A stretch of DNA of 64,000 nucleotides, taken from contig NZ_CP150302.1 of NCBI RefSeq assembly GCF_038051945.1, positions 2,666,001-2,730,000 of the forward strand, given 5' to 3'. The position numbers were made by a program, and so were the translations under genes. The notes under the pieces are model-generated. The model searched no databases and was not told where the DNA came from. It was given only the letters and a program-made list of their open reading frames with translations. This document shows, in pieces, positions 1 to 10,075 of this stretch. The stretch's first letter is position 1. Every line of letters begins with the position of its first letter. Source of the stretch: Paenibacillus sp. FSL H3-0469 (lineage in GTDB: Bacteria > Bacillota > Bacilli > Paenibacillales > Paenibacillaceae).

Positions 1-2844
1 CGGCTTGCGGACCTGAATCCGGTAGGAGGAGCTGCCCAGCTTCAAGGTATAGGTAAGCTCCGTCTGCTCTTCCCGCAGCACCGGACTCAGTGCTATGCCC
101 TGCTCCGTATATTCAATACCCAGCGCTTCCATCAGCGAGAGGGTGAGCCAGGTCGAGGTGCCGCTAAGCATCGGACCGATGTTCTCACCAGTCTCGCTGT
201 TGTTGTATTGGGTACAAAAGCGCGGATTCCCGCAGACGGCAAACGGATCATCCATCGTCTTGAACGGCATAATCCGGTCCAGCAGCCAGTAGCCCAGGCG
301 GCAGAGCTCGGCAGCCAGATCCGGGCTGGATACTTCCTTGGCCCCCTTGAACATTGCCGCAGCAGCCATCATGCAGGCATGCTTGAATACGCCGCCGTTC
401 TCACGGTCACCCGGGAAGTATTCATCCGATGCCGTGTGCGTGGATACCCGGCCCAGCGCTACCGGCGAGACCAGCTTCATGCCATAAGGCGTCATCAGAT
501 GCGCCTTCAGGGTGTCCAGCATTACCGCAATCTGCTCCTCATCCGCACAGCCGGCCAGAATGCTCCAGCTGAACGAATTCAGGAAGTACGAGCCGTCCTT
601 CGCCGGATCAGAGGACATCCCGTCCCCGGCAGCGCCGAGATACGTATATTCTCCGTCCGGATAGCGGTTGAACAGCACACGGGCGAAGAAATCGCCCTTC
701 CAGGCATGCTCCTGGATGCGTCCGCGCAGCTTGACTCCGAAGCCCGTCAGCTCGTCTGCATACGCCTGCTCGCCTTTGCGGGCGGCCAGGGCGGACAATT
801 CATCGACCGCCACCTTCAGCAGGAAGGCGTTCATGACGCTCTCGGAATAATCACTCTCCAGCGAATCCCCGAAGACGCCGCCGGCCTCCAGCTGCTTCCG
901 GTAGAGTGCTTCCTTGGCCGGGCCGTTCAGATAGGTGTCATCGAGCTTCAGACAGTCGTTCCAGTCTGCGAAGTCGAGCAGCGGCAGGCCATGGCGTCCG
1001 ATCGAGATCTGTCCGGAATAGACAATAATCGCCTTCAGGGTCTCGAATACAGGGCGTTCGGTATCCGTGCCTGCTACCGGACAAGACTCATCCAGGAACT
1101 CCGTATCTCCGGTCAGCATGACATAACGGTAGACAGCCTGGATCAGCCATAGTGCATCATCGGACCATTTGCCAGGTTCTTTGCCCACCCAGAAAAAATT
1201 GTGATACGCATACCCCAGCTCAAATACCATGCTGGTCCATTCTTTCAGCAGGCTCTTGACGAGGCCGCCCCGGCCCATCCCGACGAAATAATACATCGAG
1301 GCATACATATCCTGAATTTCACGGAAGCCGATCTCCCGGTAGCCTTTCTGGGTCTGACAGAAGGAGCGGGAGACAAAGCTCTGGTAGAGCACCTGAAAAG
1401 GCAGGTTGCGGTTCACGAACTGGTCGAAATCCGCGTCCCCGGAGGATACCTGCAGGAACCTGGAGTAATTCCGCACGAACTTCAGGGATTGTGCCAAGGC
1501 TTCTTCGGCCGCGCTGCGGCTTGTGAAGCGGGCGATCAATGCACCTACCTCTTCCTCCAGTACCGTATCGCTCCAGGTAGCACCGCTCTTGTCGGAGACA
1601 AGTCCCGTCAGCTGGTCAACCGCTGCCGAGGCTCCGGCAGCAACCTGAATCTCCCCCGCTACCGCGAAGAAGCCCGGGCCCTTGCGGTGCAGAATGCTGC
1701 TCAGCTTCAGCGCGTCGGATGGCCGGTGGAGCGAGCCGGTACCGACGAACTCATTGTAGCTGACGCAATATTCGCGCGGCAGCACCGGTCCGTCTTCCCC
1801 GTGGATAATCATTGTGTGGAAGCGCAGATCATGGCGCCCGCCTTCCGGGTAATAGTCAGGGCTAATTGCAGCTACGGCTCCATCAGCGTCCTGCAATACG
1901 CCGCCTTGCATAATAACATTGCTATACAGCACATCCTCGAACAGAGCGCCCGGTGCTGCCGAGCCGAACATGCCCGTATACACCAGACGAAGCTGGCGGC
2001 TGCTCTCTCCATGGTTCGTAATCGTAACCCGCTGCATCTCGGTCGCCAGCGGCAGACCCTCAGCATGCGGCAGAATGAAGATCGTGCGTGTAATCTCAAG
2101 TCCGCCGGACAGGCGGTACGTGATGATGGTTACATTCTGTGAATGGCGGCAGACCGCCGATTCAATGCCTTCTCCGCCCGGATCAGCGGAATAGAAGATC
2201 TGCTTCCCGTCCTCGAACAGATAGAATTGACGGTTGGCCGGGAAGCCGTTCTCCTCCTGACGCATATCCCAACGGGTCGCCAGCACCTGGGTAGCCGCAT
2301 GGGAACGGAAGCTGCCGCCGCCAAGGCGGTCTACCACGCTCTTCGGTGTAGTCTGGAGCGGATGAGGGAACTCCAGGCGGTTGCCCAGCAGCAGATTGAC
2401 CGCGAAGTGCGGACCCGGAACGGGGGAGCGCAGGTCAATGACATGCTCGCCTTCAGCGTTAAGGGCACCAGCCCAGCCCGGCGCAGCCTGAAGCTGCACC
2501 AGTGCCGCGCCTGCAGCCGCCTCCGGTATAGCTATTGCCTGTTCCTGTCTTCCCGCATGGCGGATATGCAGGGATAGTGCCGTACCTGTATCATTCACGG
2601 TGAACAGCGCGGATGTGCCAGCCGCCTTCGGCAGCAGCGCTGCCACTTCCGGGAGCTTCAGCAGCTCCTGAATGGCAGGCAGCCGGAGCGGAAGGCCCGC
2701 TACACCAACAGCTCCGGTGCACTGGGAATCCGTGAAGACGGCGCTTAGCCGGCCTTTTGCGTCTATCCGGTCTGCGAATGCCTGTCTTAGAATATCCTCA
2801 GGCGAAGCAGCCGCCGCTCTTGCGGTATTGAATTTCAGCATCAT
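1..2844 (-). CDS. GH94 family glycoside phosphorylase (cellobiose-phosphorylase-like), C-terminus cut by window edge
   Basis: The reverse strand encodes 948 codons from ATG at 2844 to the window edge without a stop, so the C-terminus is missing. An AGAGGAG ribosome site lies 8 bases before the start. An N-terminal beta-sandwich half is followed by an (alpha/alpha)6-barrel half. The barrel carries a DFADWNDC segment that matches the DWND block around the GH94 catalytic acid, and a downstream GYWLLDRIMP stretch. GH94 enzymes cleave beta-linked disaccharides with phosphate to give a sugar 1-phosphate, usually in the cytoplasm; no signal peptide is visible here. The exact substrate (cellobiose, cellobionate, chitobiose or laminaribiose) cannot be read from the sequence. 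It follows a secreted beta-glucanase on the same strand, which suggests use of imported beta-glucan oligosaccharides. All long plus-strand frames here are antisense shadows. Confidence 0.85.
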   Translation of the reverse strand, partial: MMLKFNTARAAAASPEDILRQAFADRIDAKGRLSAVFTDSQCTGAVGVAGLPLRLPAIQELLKLPEVAALLPKAAGTSALFTVNDTGTALSLHIRHAGRQEQAIAIPEAAAGAALVQLQAAPGWAGALNAEGEHVIDLRSPVPGPHFAVNLLLGNRLEFPHPLQTTPKSVVDRLGGGSFRSHAATQVLATRWDMRQEENGFPANRQFYLFEDGKQIFYSADPGGEGIESAVCRHSQNVTIITYRLSGGLEITRTIFILPHAEGLPLATEMQRVTITNHGESSRQLRLVYTGMFGSAAPGALFEDVLYSNVIMQGGVLQDADGAVAAISPDYYPEGGRHDLRFHTMIIHGEDGPVLPREYCVSYNEFVGTGSLHRPSDALKLSSILHRKGPGFFAVAGEIQVAAGASAAVDQLTGLVSDKSGATWSDTVLEEEVGALIARFTSRSAAEEALAQSLKFVRNYSRFLQVSSGDADFDQFVNRNLPFQVLYQSFVSRSFCQTQKGYREIGFREIQDMYASMYYFVGMGRGGLVKSLLKEWTSMVFELGYAYHNFFWVGKEPGKWSDDALWLIQAVYRYVMLTGDTEFLDESCPVAGTDTERPVFETLKAIIVYSGQISIGRHGLPLLDFADWNDCLKLDDTYLNGPAKEALYRKQLEAGGVFGDSLESDYSESVMNAFLLKVAVDELSALAARKGEQAYADELTGFGVKLRGRIQEHAWKGDFFARVLFNRYPDGEYTYLGAAGDGMSSDPAKDGSYFLNSFSWSILAGCADEEQIAVMLDTLKAHLMTPYGMKLVSPVALGRVSTHTASDEYFPGDRENGGVFKHACMMAAAAMFKGAKEVSSPDLAAELCRLGYWLLDRIMPFKTMDDPFAVCGNPRFCTQYNNSETGENIGPMLSGTSTWLTLSLMEALGIEYTEQGIALSPVLREEQTELTYTLKLGSSSYRIQVRKP

Positions 2845-2942
2845 GAATGATTCTCCTCTTTTCCTGTTTTCTGTTGGACGATACTCATTCCCTGTTATGT
2901 ATTCGCATCGGGCTGAAGAATTGGGGGAAGTTCTGAAGCAAG

Positions 2943-2970
2943 CATGGAGAACGGTTGCCCGTCCTCCATG
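2943..2970 (-). terminator. Hairpin after the GH16 glucanase, possible weak terminator
   Basis: A 12-base stem with one mismatch (CATGGAGGACGG on the minus strand) and a 4-base loop lies 84 bases past the glucanase stop and ahead of the GH94 gene. It has no real T-run, so termination would be weak and read-through into the GH94 gene is possible. Confidence 0.4.
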
Positions 2971-3053
2971 TAATAATTATAGAAGTGTCTGCGTCCAGTC
3001 TAAATACCAAATCGTAAGCCTGAATAACAAAATCCAAAGCATGTTCAAGGTGC

Positions 3054-6000
3054 TTAAGGTGCTGCTGTTCCGTTATTCGTGAGCACAATATCATCCACGT
3101 CCACCGTCAGATGCCCGGTGCCGCCATCCTTGATATCTCCCAGCTCGAAGGAAATGCGGCCGATGGAGGTGCTGCCTCCGGCAACATCGAATTCTACGGT
3201 ATATTCCTGATATTCACTGTTCAGATCAACAATCTTGCTCGTATACCCGTGCCAGTTGTAATTGTCCGCTACATCCAGCCAGCCGATGCTGATATTCATT
3301 TTGCGTTCAGCCGAGGCCTTGGCCTTGAAGGTAAGTGTATAATGATTGCCTTCGTTATAAGCGACTCCCTCATAAAAGACCTGCCGGTCCCAGGTGTTCG
3401 TTCCGGTGGAGCCCACCTTGATCTGCAGCGCGCCATCCACATTGTCAATGGCTAACTCCCCGTTGTCGGAGGAGTAACTGCTCCAGCCCTTAAGCGGCGC
3501 CGAGAAATCGCCGTTTGGAATCAGATTCTCCCCGTAAGCCTCACCGTCCAGCACCGGGCTTACCTGAAGCAAGGAGATATTGCTCAGATTGACCGTGTGC
3601 GCTCCGAGCTCTTCGGTGATCTTGCCGAGACTAAACTGAAGCACCGCAGCGTGATCGGTTGCCGGGGCAGTGAACAGATATTCATAGTGTCCGCCGTCTT
3701 GGCTGAGTCTAAGCTCCTGTTCCAGATAAGGAGTCCAGTTGCCATCCTCAGTCCCGTCACGCTGAACCAGCGCTCTAATATCCCGGGCCAACGAAGCATC
3801 CCCATCGAAGCGCAGCAGATATTTCTTGCCCTGCTCTACCGGGATGCCCGCTTGCTTCACCTGTGCATGCCAAGCCTCCGTTCCAGTTCCACCGAGGCTA
3901 ACCTGCAGTTCCCCATACACAGCCTTCATTACAGTGCTCTTCCCGGGATCATCCGGTTCCCAGTCCTTCTTGAACAGCGTCCAGTTGTCGGTGGAATCGT
4001 CCTTGAAGCTGCCGTTCACCACCAGCTCGCGGGACAGATCCAGCCAGGCCAGATTGTAGCCGCTGCCGCCAAGACGGATGTAATAGCTTCCCGCAGGCAG
4101 CGTAAGCGGGGCTCCAATGATCGCCCGGTAGGACTGAAGGCCTCCGGTATCGCCAACTGCCGTGCTGTAGACAGATTCCGTCACTACATTCTGCTTGCCG
4201 CCATCCAGTACTGACAGCGTAAGCTCCGAATCGGCGCGCACACTGGATACGCGGGTTACTGGAACAATGCTTCCTGCCTGAGGCAGTACCACCTTGTATT
4301 CCACATAGTCGCCGTTCTCCATATCCGTGATATCCTTGCCGCCTTCGCCGCTCGGAATCAGGCCGGTTCCTGAGGCTCTCCAGAACTGGTCTCCCCGCAG
4401 ATGCAGGTAGTTATGGAGCACTGGCGGATCGGTCATCCGTACCAGACGCACATTGTCAATCTCGGTCTGTCCCGCAGCCGCGCCCAGAAGGAACGATAAC
4501 GCAGCTTCCGTGCCGGACCCGCCGGACAGCTCAATTTCTGCTGTATAGCTCTTCCACTCCGGTGTCAGAGTGAAGATGGTTCCGTCAGGATAGACCGTCT
4601 GACCACCGCTGCCCGCCAGCTTAATGCCAAGCGGCTGCGCCTCGGCCGATCTCGCATCGAAGGCAAGCTGGTAGACGGCTGCTGCGGACACAGGAATTCC
4701 TGCCTGGGTCAGCGTCACATCCTCCGGCGATCCTCCGGCCTTCTGCACGTCCGCCCGGAACTCCCGCTTCATCATCGGCAGAGCAAGTGTATTGGTTACA
4801 CTGGCCTTCGCTGCTGCTTCCGAGCCCTGCTTAACGGCAAAGCTCCAATATCCAAGCCGTGCTTCTCCCAGATCGAAGCCTCCGTTATAGATCAGGTTGC
4901 CGTCAGCAAGCGGGGTGCGTACCACCGGCGGCGCTTCGGTCTCTACCACTCTTACATTCGCGAAGTAGGCGGAGATGTTGTTAAGACCCAGGTTGAACTC
5001 AAAGCGGGCATTATTATCCGAAGCCTTCGTCATCGTAAAGCTGTACTCATACGGCTGCCAGTCCGGTGTAAGCTGGAAATTGCGCTCCCCGGAATACGCC
5101 GTCCATCCGCCGCCGAATTCGGTCAGCTTGCTCATCAGCGGCCGGGCTGCGTCCGCTTTGGCCTCGAAGGTTACCTTGTAGGCTTTGTCCCTCTCCAGCA
5201 GCAGCGGCTTCTGCGCAAGCTGAATAGAGTAGTTCTGGGTTCCGGCCTCATGCACAGCAACCTTCACCGCCTTGCCCTTATCCTGATCCTCAATGACGGA
5301 GACGGTTCCGCTTCCGCCTTCATTCTCAATTAATTCCCAATATTCCGGCTGACCCTGGGCTGCTACAGTACCCTTGAAGTCCCCGTTGTAGATCTGATTT
5401 CCGTCTGCCAGAACAGGACGCTGCGGGGTCGACAGTCCCGGATCGACCGGCCGCTTCCCTGTTACATCCGGCCATTGATCCAGGTCCTTGTATTTGTAGA
5501 CCCGTACGTAGTCTACATACATTTTATCCGACTTGAAGTCGGCCTTCGGATCGCCCGGCCAGTCGCCGCCCACGGCCAGATTCAGAATCATATAGAACGG
5601 CCGGTCAAACGGAGCAGGGTACGTATAGTAATCCGGCTGCCCTTCGGCCTTCGTGCCCCAGTCGCTCGTCTCAAAATACATTTTACCGTCCACATAATAC
5701 CGGATCAGGCCCGGAAGCCATTCCAGCGTGAAGTCGTGATAATCATCTGCGAAGGTCTGGCCTTCCGGCAGTACATAGGTTTTGGTCTGGGACGCATGCG
5801 GAATGTCGTAGTGAATCGAGCCATGGACCGTTCTTGGATAGAGATCCGCCTCTGCCTTGCCGGCAACCGGTCCTGTCAATTCCATAATGTCCATCTCGCC
5901 GCTTCCCGGCCAAGGTCCATACTGCGTCTCATCATCGGTTGGCATCATCCAGATGGCTGGCCACATCCCCTGCTGAACCGGCAGCTTGGCCCGCACGGTG

Positions 6001-7610
6001 AATTTGCCGTAGGTCCAGTCGCCCTTCATCTTGGAGGTCAGCTTAGCTGAAGTATAATTCTTCCCGCCGTAAGCCTGCTTCCGGGCTTCCAGCTCCAGTA
6101 CGCTCTGCCCGCTCTCTGTCGTAAGCGAGGCGTTGTCCGGGTGATAATATTCCAGCTCGTTATTGTACACCGTGCCGGTATCCTGTACATTCCATTTGCC
6201 CTCATCAATGGTCTGGCCGTCGAATTCGTCATTCCAGACGAGCTCCCATGGATTGTTCTGGGTTGGCGGAGTCGGAGCCGGCGTTGGAGTTGGTGTGACA
6301 GCAGGCGTTGCTGTCGGCACCGGCGCCGCAGGTGAAGGTGTGGAAGTTGGCGCTGGTGTGTCACCGCCTGCATTTCCGCCGCCCGCTTGGACTGGGGCAG
6401 AGGTAGCGGTAGCCTTCGCACTTGCCTGCGCTGTAGCTCCCGTTCCGGACAAGTCGCGAAGCGTCTCGCCAGTCTTGAGCGCCTGGCCGTTCAGCAGAGC
6501 ACGGTCTGCCTGGTTCTCAAGCCGGCCGATCTGCCCCCGGCTCACGATCTCTGATCCGGCAGCATCTGCGCCGATGACCACAGTCTCTGCACGCGAGCCT
6601 GCTCCGATCTCCACCTTCGCCGGCTTAAGCAATTCGATCCGGGCTGCAGTGCTGCCATCCTCCAGTACCATTCGTACCAGGGCGGTAAGCTTGTTCAGCT
6701 TGATCTGTCCCAGAATGGATTGGCGGAATACCACGGAATGGTCGCCTCCTCCTGAGATATGTGCCGTTCCCTGCACCTTGATGTCTGAGAAGGCAACTTC
6801 CCCTTCTCCTGCCCCGGCTGTGACGTAGAGATTGCCGCTGACGGTTCCGCCATCAAGCTGCACATTCGCCCGGTTGACAATCACATTGCCGGACACCGCT
6901 CCAAGCTTCTGGCTTCCCTCGCCGGAGCTGATCCACCCGACCATCCGGCTCAGCAGCTCGGCCAGCTCGGCCCGGGTCATCTGCGCCTGCGGATTCAGCT
7001 TGCCGCCCGCATCGCCGCGCAGGTAACCGGCGTCCAGCATCGCACTCACGGCTTCCCGGGCATAGCCGCTGACCGCTGCCGCATCAGACTGGGCAGCCAG
7101 CGTACCCGGGGAGCCCGCCTCCAGCGTGAACGCCCGGCTCAGCATGGTTACAGCTTCCTGGCGGGTAACAGCCGCTCCCGGCTGGAACCGGCCGTCCGCG
7201 TAGCCTTGAATAACACCTGCGGCATTCACGCGGCTTACATCCTTGCCATACCAGGAAGAAGCGCTTACATCACTGAATACAGTGCTGCCTGAATCTGCGT
7301 AACGGAACACGCGGCTGATAATGGCGGCCATCTCTGCCCGTGAGACCGCTTGTCCCGGTCTGAATTGTCCTGCCTCGTCCCCCTGCAGAATTCCTGCGGC
7401 TGACAGCCTGTTCACTGCGGCCGACGCCCAGTGCTGCTTCATATCGGCGAACCCTGCCGCCGGGGCTGCTTCTGCCTGTCCTGTACTTGCAGACAGCCTG
7501 TCTGCGTCTTGTCCGCTATCTGCCTGCACTATTCCTGTAGTTCCCGGAAGCTGAATTCCTGACAGCAGCAATCCGGCAATCAGAAGCTTGGATATTCCTT
7601 TGCGGTACAT
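3054..7610 (-). CDS. S-layer-anchored multimodular GH16 beta-glucanase (laminarinase/lichenase type)
   Basis: A 1518-residue secreted protein. Order of parts: signal peptide (about 1-30); three SLH repeats (about 52-95, 112-157, 175-222), which hold proteins on secondary cell-wall polymer; a repetitive beta-strand region with bactofilin-like periodicity (about 225-390); a Pro/Thr linker (about 395-450); a GH16 domain (about 455-705) with the family motif GEMDIMEL near 567-574, where the two Glu residues are nucleophile and acid/base; then two CBM4/9-like modules, a CBM6-like module (about 1065-1190) and two more CBM4/9-like modules. GH16 enzymes of this type cut beta-1,3 or mixed beta-1,3/1,4 glucan; the exact linkage is inferred only. 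The start is ATG after GAGGGGGAATG. It lies upstream of the GH94 phosphorylase on the same strand. Confidence 0.9.
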   Translation of the reverse strand: MYRKGISKLLIAGLLLSGIQLPGTTGIVQADSGQDADRLSASTGQAEAAPAAGFADMKQHWASAAVNRLSAAGILQGDEAGQFRPGQAVSRAEMAAIISRVFRYADSGSTVFSDVSASSWYGKDVSRVNAAGVIQGYADGRFQPGAAVTRQEAVTMLSRAFTLEAGSPGTLAAQSDAAAVSGYAREAVSAMLDAGYLRGDAGGKLNPQAQMTRAELAELLSRMVGWISSGEGSQKLGAVSGNVIVNRANVQLDGGTVSGNLYVTAGAGEGEVAFSDIKVQGTAHISGGGDHSVVFRQSILGQIKLNKLTALVRMVLEDGSTAARIELLKPAKVEIGAGSRAETVVIGADAAGSEIVSRGQIGRLENQADRALLNGQALKTGETLRDLSGTGATAQASAKATATSAPVQAGGGNAGGDTPAPTSTPSPAAPVPTATPAVTPTPTPAPTPPTQNNPWELVWNDEFDGQTIDEGKWNVQDTGTVYNNELEYYHPDNASLTTESGQSVLELEARKQAYGGKNYTSAKLTSKMKGDWTYGKFTVRAKLPVQQGMWPAIWMMPTDDETQYGPWPGSGEMDIMELTGPVAGKAEADLYPRTVHGSIHYDIPHASQTKTYVLPEGQTFADDYHDFTLEWLPGLIRYYVDGKMYFETSDWGTKAEGQPDYYTYPAPFDRPFYMILNLAVGGDWPGDPKADFKSDKMYVDYVRVYKYKDLDQWPDVTGKRPVDPGLSTPQRPVLADGNQIYNGDFKGTVAAQGQPEYWELIENEGGSGTVSVIEDQDKGKAVKVAVHEAGTQNYSIQLAQKPLLLERDKAYKVTFEAKADAARPLMSKLTEFGGGWTAYSGERNFQLTPDWQPYEYSFTMTKASDNNARFEFNLGLNNISAYFANVRVVETEAPPVVRTPLADGNLIYNGGFDLGEARLGYWSFAVKQGSEAAAKASVTNTLALPMMKREFRADVQKAGGSPEDVTLTQAGIPVSAAAVYQLAFDARSAEAQPLGIKLAGSGGQTVYPDGTIFTLTPEWKSYTAEIELSGGSGTEAALSFLLGAAAGQTEIDNVRLVRMTDPPVLHNYLHLRGDQFWRASGTGLIPSGEGGKDITDMENGDYVEYKVVLPQAGSIVPVTRVSSVRADSELTLSVLDGGKQNVVTESVYSTAVGDTGGLQSYRAIIGAPLTLPAGSYYIRLGGSGYNLAWLDLSRELVVNGSFKDDSTDNWTLFKKDWEPDDPGKSTVMKAVYGELQVSLGGTGTEAWHAQVKQAGIPVEQGKKYLLRFDGDASLARDIRALVQRDGTEDGNWTPYLEQELRLSQDGGHYEYLFTAPATDHAAVLQFSLGKITEELGAHTVNLSNISLLQVSPVLDGEAYGENLIPNGDFSAPLKGWSSYSSDNGELAIDNVDGALQIKVGSTGTNTWDRQVFYEGVAYNEGNHYTLTFKAKASAERKMNISIGWLDVADNYNWHGYTSKIVDLNSEYQEYTVEFDVAGGSTSIGRISFELGDIKDGGTGHLTVDVDDIVLTNNGTAAP

Positions 7611-7859
7611 CTGAACATTCCCCCTCGTGTAGAACCTTGTTGAATTCTGGTCTCGCGCCAGTCGATTTCAGTATAGGGTCCGTATCCCGGAGACGACATA
7701 CCAATTCCTTAGCCCGTATAACAAAGATACAACTTTGTCCGGAGCTCCCTGTAAACGCCGCTCGCGCGAGTCCAATGTAACCGGTTTTTCGATTACAGCC
7801 GGCACGCACGCCCGTTCGCCTGCCTAATATGTTCTTTTTTCAGAAGGAAGCCTTAATTC
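7611..7859. other. Non-coding upstream region of the GH16 gene
   Basis: About 250 bases between the glucanase start and the terminator of the zinc-ribbon gene. The short frames here lack ribosome sites. I see no convincing sigma-A promoter or operator, although the glucanase promoter must lie here. Confidence 0.4.
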
Positions 7860-7912
7860 AAAAAAAGCCCAAACACCCGGGCAGCTTAAACAAGCAACCC
7901 GGGTGTTTGGGC
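7860..7912 (-). terminator. Strong intrinsic terminator for the zinc-ribbon/PRC-barrel genes
   Basis: A perfect 15-base inverted repeat (GCCCAAACACCCGGG) with a 16-base loop, followed on the minus strand by seven T residues. Confidence 0.9.
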
Positions 7913-7958
7913 ATAGCGGAACTATGTAACTGTCGTCACATTACGAGTAAGGCAACGG

Positions 7959-8168
7959 TCAGGAGGAGGCGTGGATTTGCGGGAAATCCTGTGCAACCTC
8001 TTCTCCCGAGAACAGATCGTCAAGCGAGCTGAGCGTGCCATCCTCTTCAACCTGATACACCGACATTTTCTCGCCGTTGACCGTTAGTTCGATGAAACAG
8101 CCCCAGCAATAGAACTGGTGGGAGCCGATCTTGCCGATATCCTTGGAGTTGCAGTTTGGACACTTCAT
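7959..8168 (-). CDS. Small zinc-ribbon protein of unknown function
   Basis: A 69-residue protein beginning MKCPNCNSK. The start at 8168 was preferred to an ATG nine bases upstream because AGGTGG then sits about 10 bases before it. Two CxxC pairs (CPNC near the start and CWGC near residue 22) form a likely zinc ribbon. The C-terminal half is acidic and shows no known domain. It follows the PRC-barrel gene by 14 bases and shares its terminator, so the two are probably co-transcribed. The function is unknown. A structural zinc role is inferred from the cysteines only. Confidence 0.7.
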   Translation of the reverse strand: MKCPNCNSKDIGKIGSHQFYCWGCFIELTVNGEKMSVYQVEEDGTLSSLDDLFSGEEVAQDFPQIHASS

Positions 8169-8182
8169 ATAATACATTCCAC

Positions 8183-8704
8183 CTATCCGTTAACAATATT
8201 AATGGCGTTTTGGAGCCGTTCTTCACTCATCGCGGGAACCAGTACAGAATCCTCTCCGATAGTCATCTCTCCAGAACAAGGCAGCCATTTTCGGCCTTCG
8301 ATCAAATCAGTTACCAGCCCGTCACTGATTTCCAGCGCTACTATTGTGTTTCCCAACTTTTGGTCAAAATAAACATCCGATATCCGCCCAAGCACCGTTC
8401 CGGATGCTGTAAGCACCTGCCTGTCCTTCAATTTGTTCTTTCCCAAGAGGAAAGTGTAGGATATATGGTCAGCGTCGACCTTAATAATCGACTCTTTATT
8501 GCGGATCATGACAGCATCTTCGCCATAAGCGGCAATATTATCCCATGCCACAACTTTCACATGACTAGAGAAAAAAGATTTGCTCTCCAGTTCAATACCC
8601 GTAATATTCCAGTTTGAATCCAGTCCGATATCGATTATTTCACCGACTTCAGTACCCTCTTCAACTTCATACACAGTGAGGCCAATCATATCTTGCAGCT
8701 TCAT
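8183..8704 (-). CDS. PRC-barrel domain protein (YrrD-like)
   Basis: A 173-residue soluble protein with two PRC-barrel-like halves: one near 1-65 (GLTVYEVEEGTEVGEIIDIG) and one near 95-150 (ASGTVLGRISDVYF). PRC barrels are small beta-barrels that bind RNA or protein partners; RimM carries one. In Bacillus a similar gene, yrrD, lies near the cysteine desulfurase and mnmA genes, which matches this place. No catalytic residues are visible. The gene lies 88 bases after the desulfurase gene and is followed by the zinc-ribbon gene, so a shared transcript is likely. Confidence 0.8.
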   Translation of the reverse strand: MKLQDMIGLTVYEVEEGTEVGEIIDIGLDSNWNITGIELESKSFFSSHVKVVAWDNIAAYGEDAVMIRNKESIIKVDADHISYTFLLGKNKLKDRQVLTASGTVLGRISDVYFDQKLGNTIVALEISDGLVTDLIEGRKWLPCSGEMTIGEDSVLVPAMSEERLQNAINIVNG

Positions 8705-8792
8705 GGTATCCCAAGTCCCCTCACCTTAGTATTGCATACGGGTTCCCATGGGCCGGAGTACCTCTTAAACGGCTGCCAGAATGCACGGACGC

Positions 8793-9944
8793 CTAGTCTC
8801 TAGTACGCAGCCGGCTCAAAATGGTTCCAACTTTCTGGGCAACAACCTGCATTTCTTCATTAGTATTACCCAAACCTGTGCTAAAGCGAATCGCAGAGTT
8901 CAAAAGTTCTTCCGGAAGCTTCATGGCCCGGAGGACATGCGAGATTTCCAGAGATCCTGATGTACAGGCCGAACCGCTGGCTGCCGCTATCCGCTCCATG
9001 TCCAGGTTCATCAGCAGCACATCTGTCCCGGCTCCGGGAAAGCTGATATTCAGAATTCCAGGCACCGTATGCTGTTCATTTCCGTTGACCACATATCTCT
9101 CTGCTCCAACCTGCTTGTCCAGCTCCTCCAGCAGCGTGCTGCGTAGCTCCAGAGCCTGCTCTTGATGCTCCGGCAGCCCTTGCACAACCAGCTCAACGGC
9201 TCTGGCGAACCCGGCGGTATGAGCCAGACTCTCCGTGCCCGCCCGCCGGCCGCGCTCCTGAAGTCCGCCATGCTGTCTTGGCGTAAGCGGCGCCCCCCGC
9301 CGGACGTACAAGCCTCCAATCCCCTGCGGACCTCCGATCTTGTGGGCCGAAAAGCTCATATAGTCGACCGGCAGGTCACGGAGCACCAAGGGCAGTGTTC
9401 CCAGAGCTTGTACAGCATCTACATGCACAAGCACACCCCGTTCCGCCGCCAATCTGCCAATCTCTTCTATAGGCTGTACAGTTCCCACTTCATTATTCAC
9501 ATACATTATGCTAATCAGTACTGTATCCTCGCGCATAGCCGATTCCACATCCTCCAGAGAGACACGGCCGGTAGAATCCACAGGAAGATAGGTGACCTCG
9601 AAGCCCTGTCCTTCCAGCTCCGCGCAGGTATGCAGCACTGCATGATGCTCAACCGCTGTAGTAATGATATGTCTACCCTTAGAAGCAGAAGCATAGGCTG
9701 CGCCGAACAGCGCGAGATTATCACTCTCTGTGCCGCCGCTTGTGAAGACCCACTCCTCAGGGGAACAGCCCAAAAAGCCCGCGATTCTATCGCGCGCCCC
9801 ATTTATAATTCTCTTGGCAGACCGTCCGAACTGGTGCACACTGGACGCATTGCCGTACTCGTTCAACAGCATATGATACATAACCGCTGCCACCTCCGGA
9901 TGAACCGGTGTTGAGGCGGCGTGGTCCAAATAGATGGGTTTCAT
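8793..9944 (-). CDS. Cysteine desulfurase (IscS/NifS family, YrvO-like)
   Basis: A 383-residue PLP enzyme that removes sulfur from cysteine and passes a persulfide to acceptors. The PLP lysine is in SAHKIGGPQG (Lys202), the substrate-binding GGTESDN block is near 70, and the mobile catalytic cysteine is in GSACTSGS (about residue 327). In Bacillus the equivalent gene, yrvO, sits directly between cymR and mnmA and supplies sulfur for 2-thiouridine in tRNA. Here cymR and mnmA are about 17 kb away, on the far side of an accessory island. The sulfur-donor role for MnmA is therefore inferred from family and former synteny. Confidence 0.92.
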   Translation of the reverse strand: MKPIYLDHAASTPVHPEVAAVMYHMLLNEYGNASSVHQFGRSAKRIINGARDRIAGFLGCSPEEWVFTSGGTESDNLALFGAAYASASKGRHIITTAVEHHAVLHTCAELEGQGFEVTYLPVDSTGRVSLEDVESAMREDTVLISIMYVNNEVGTVQPIEEIGRLAAERGVLVHVDAVQALGTLPLVLRDLPVDYMSFSAHKIGGPQGIGGLYVRRGAPLTPRQHGGLQERGRRAGTESLAHTAGFARAVELVVQGLPEHQEQALELRSTLLEELDKQVGAERYVVNGNEQHTVPGILNISFPGAGTDVLLMNLDMERIAAASGSACTSGSLEISHVLRAMKLPEELLNSAIRFSTGLGNTNEEMQVVAQKVGTILSRLRTRD

Positions 9945-10075
9945 AACGAAATTCTCCGCTTCTTGAAATTCAGGATTTTCTTACAGGACTACTAGATTAT
10001 ACTGCTGAACTGCCTGTATTACCACCTGTTAATAAACACAATATTGTAACATTTGTCCATGGCCCGTGCCCCGGA

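Noticed and set aside
208-2142. Long plus-strand frames of 314 and 313 residues
   Set aside because: They are antisense to the GH94 gene, have no ribosome sites and give Arg/Gln-rich, domain-free products.
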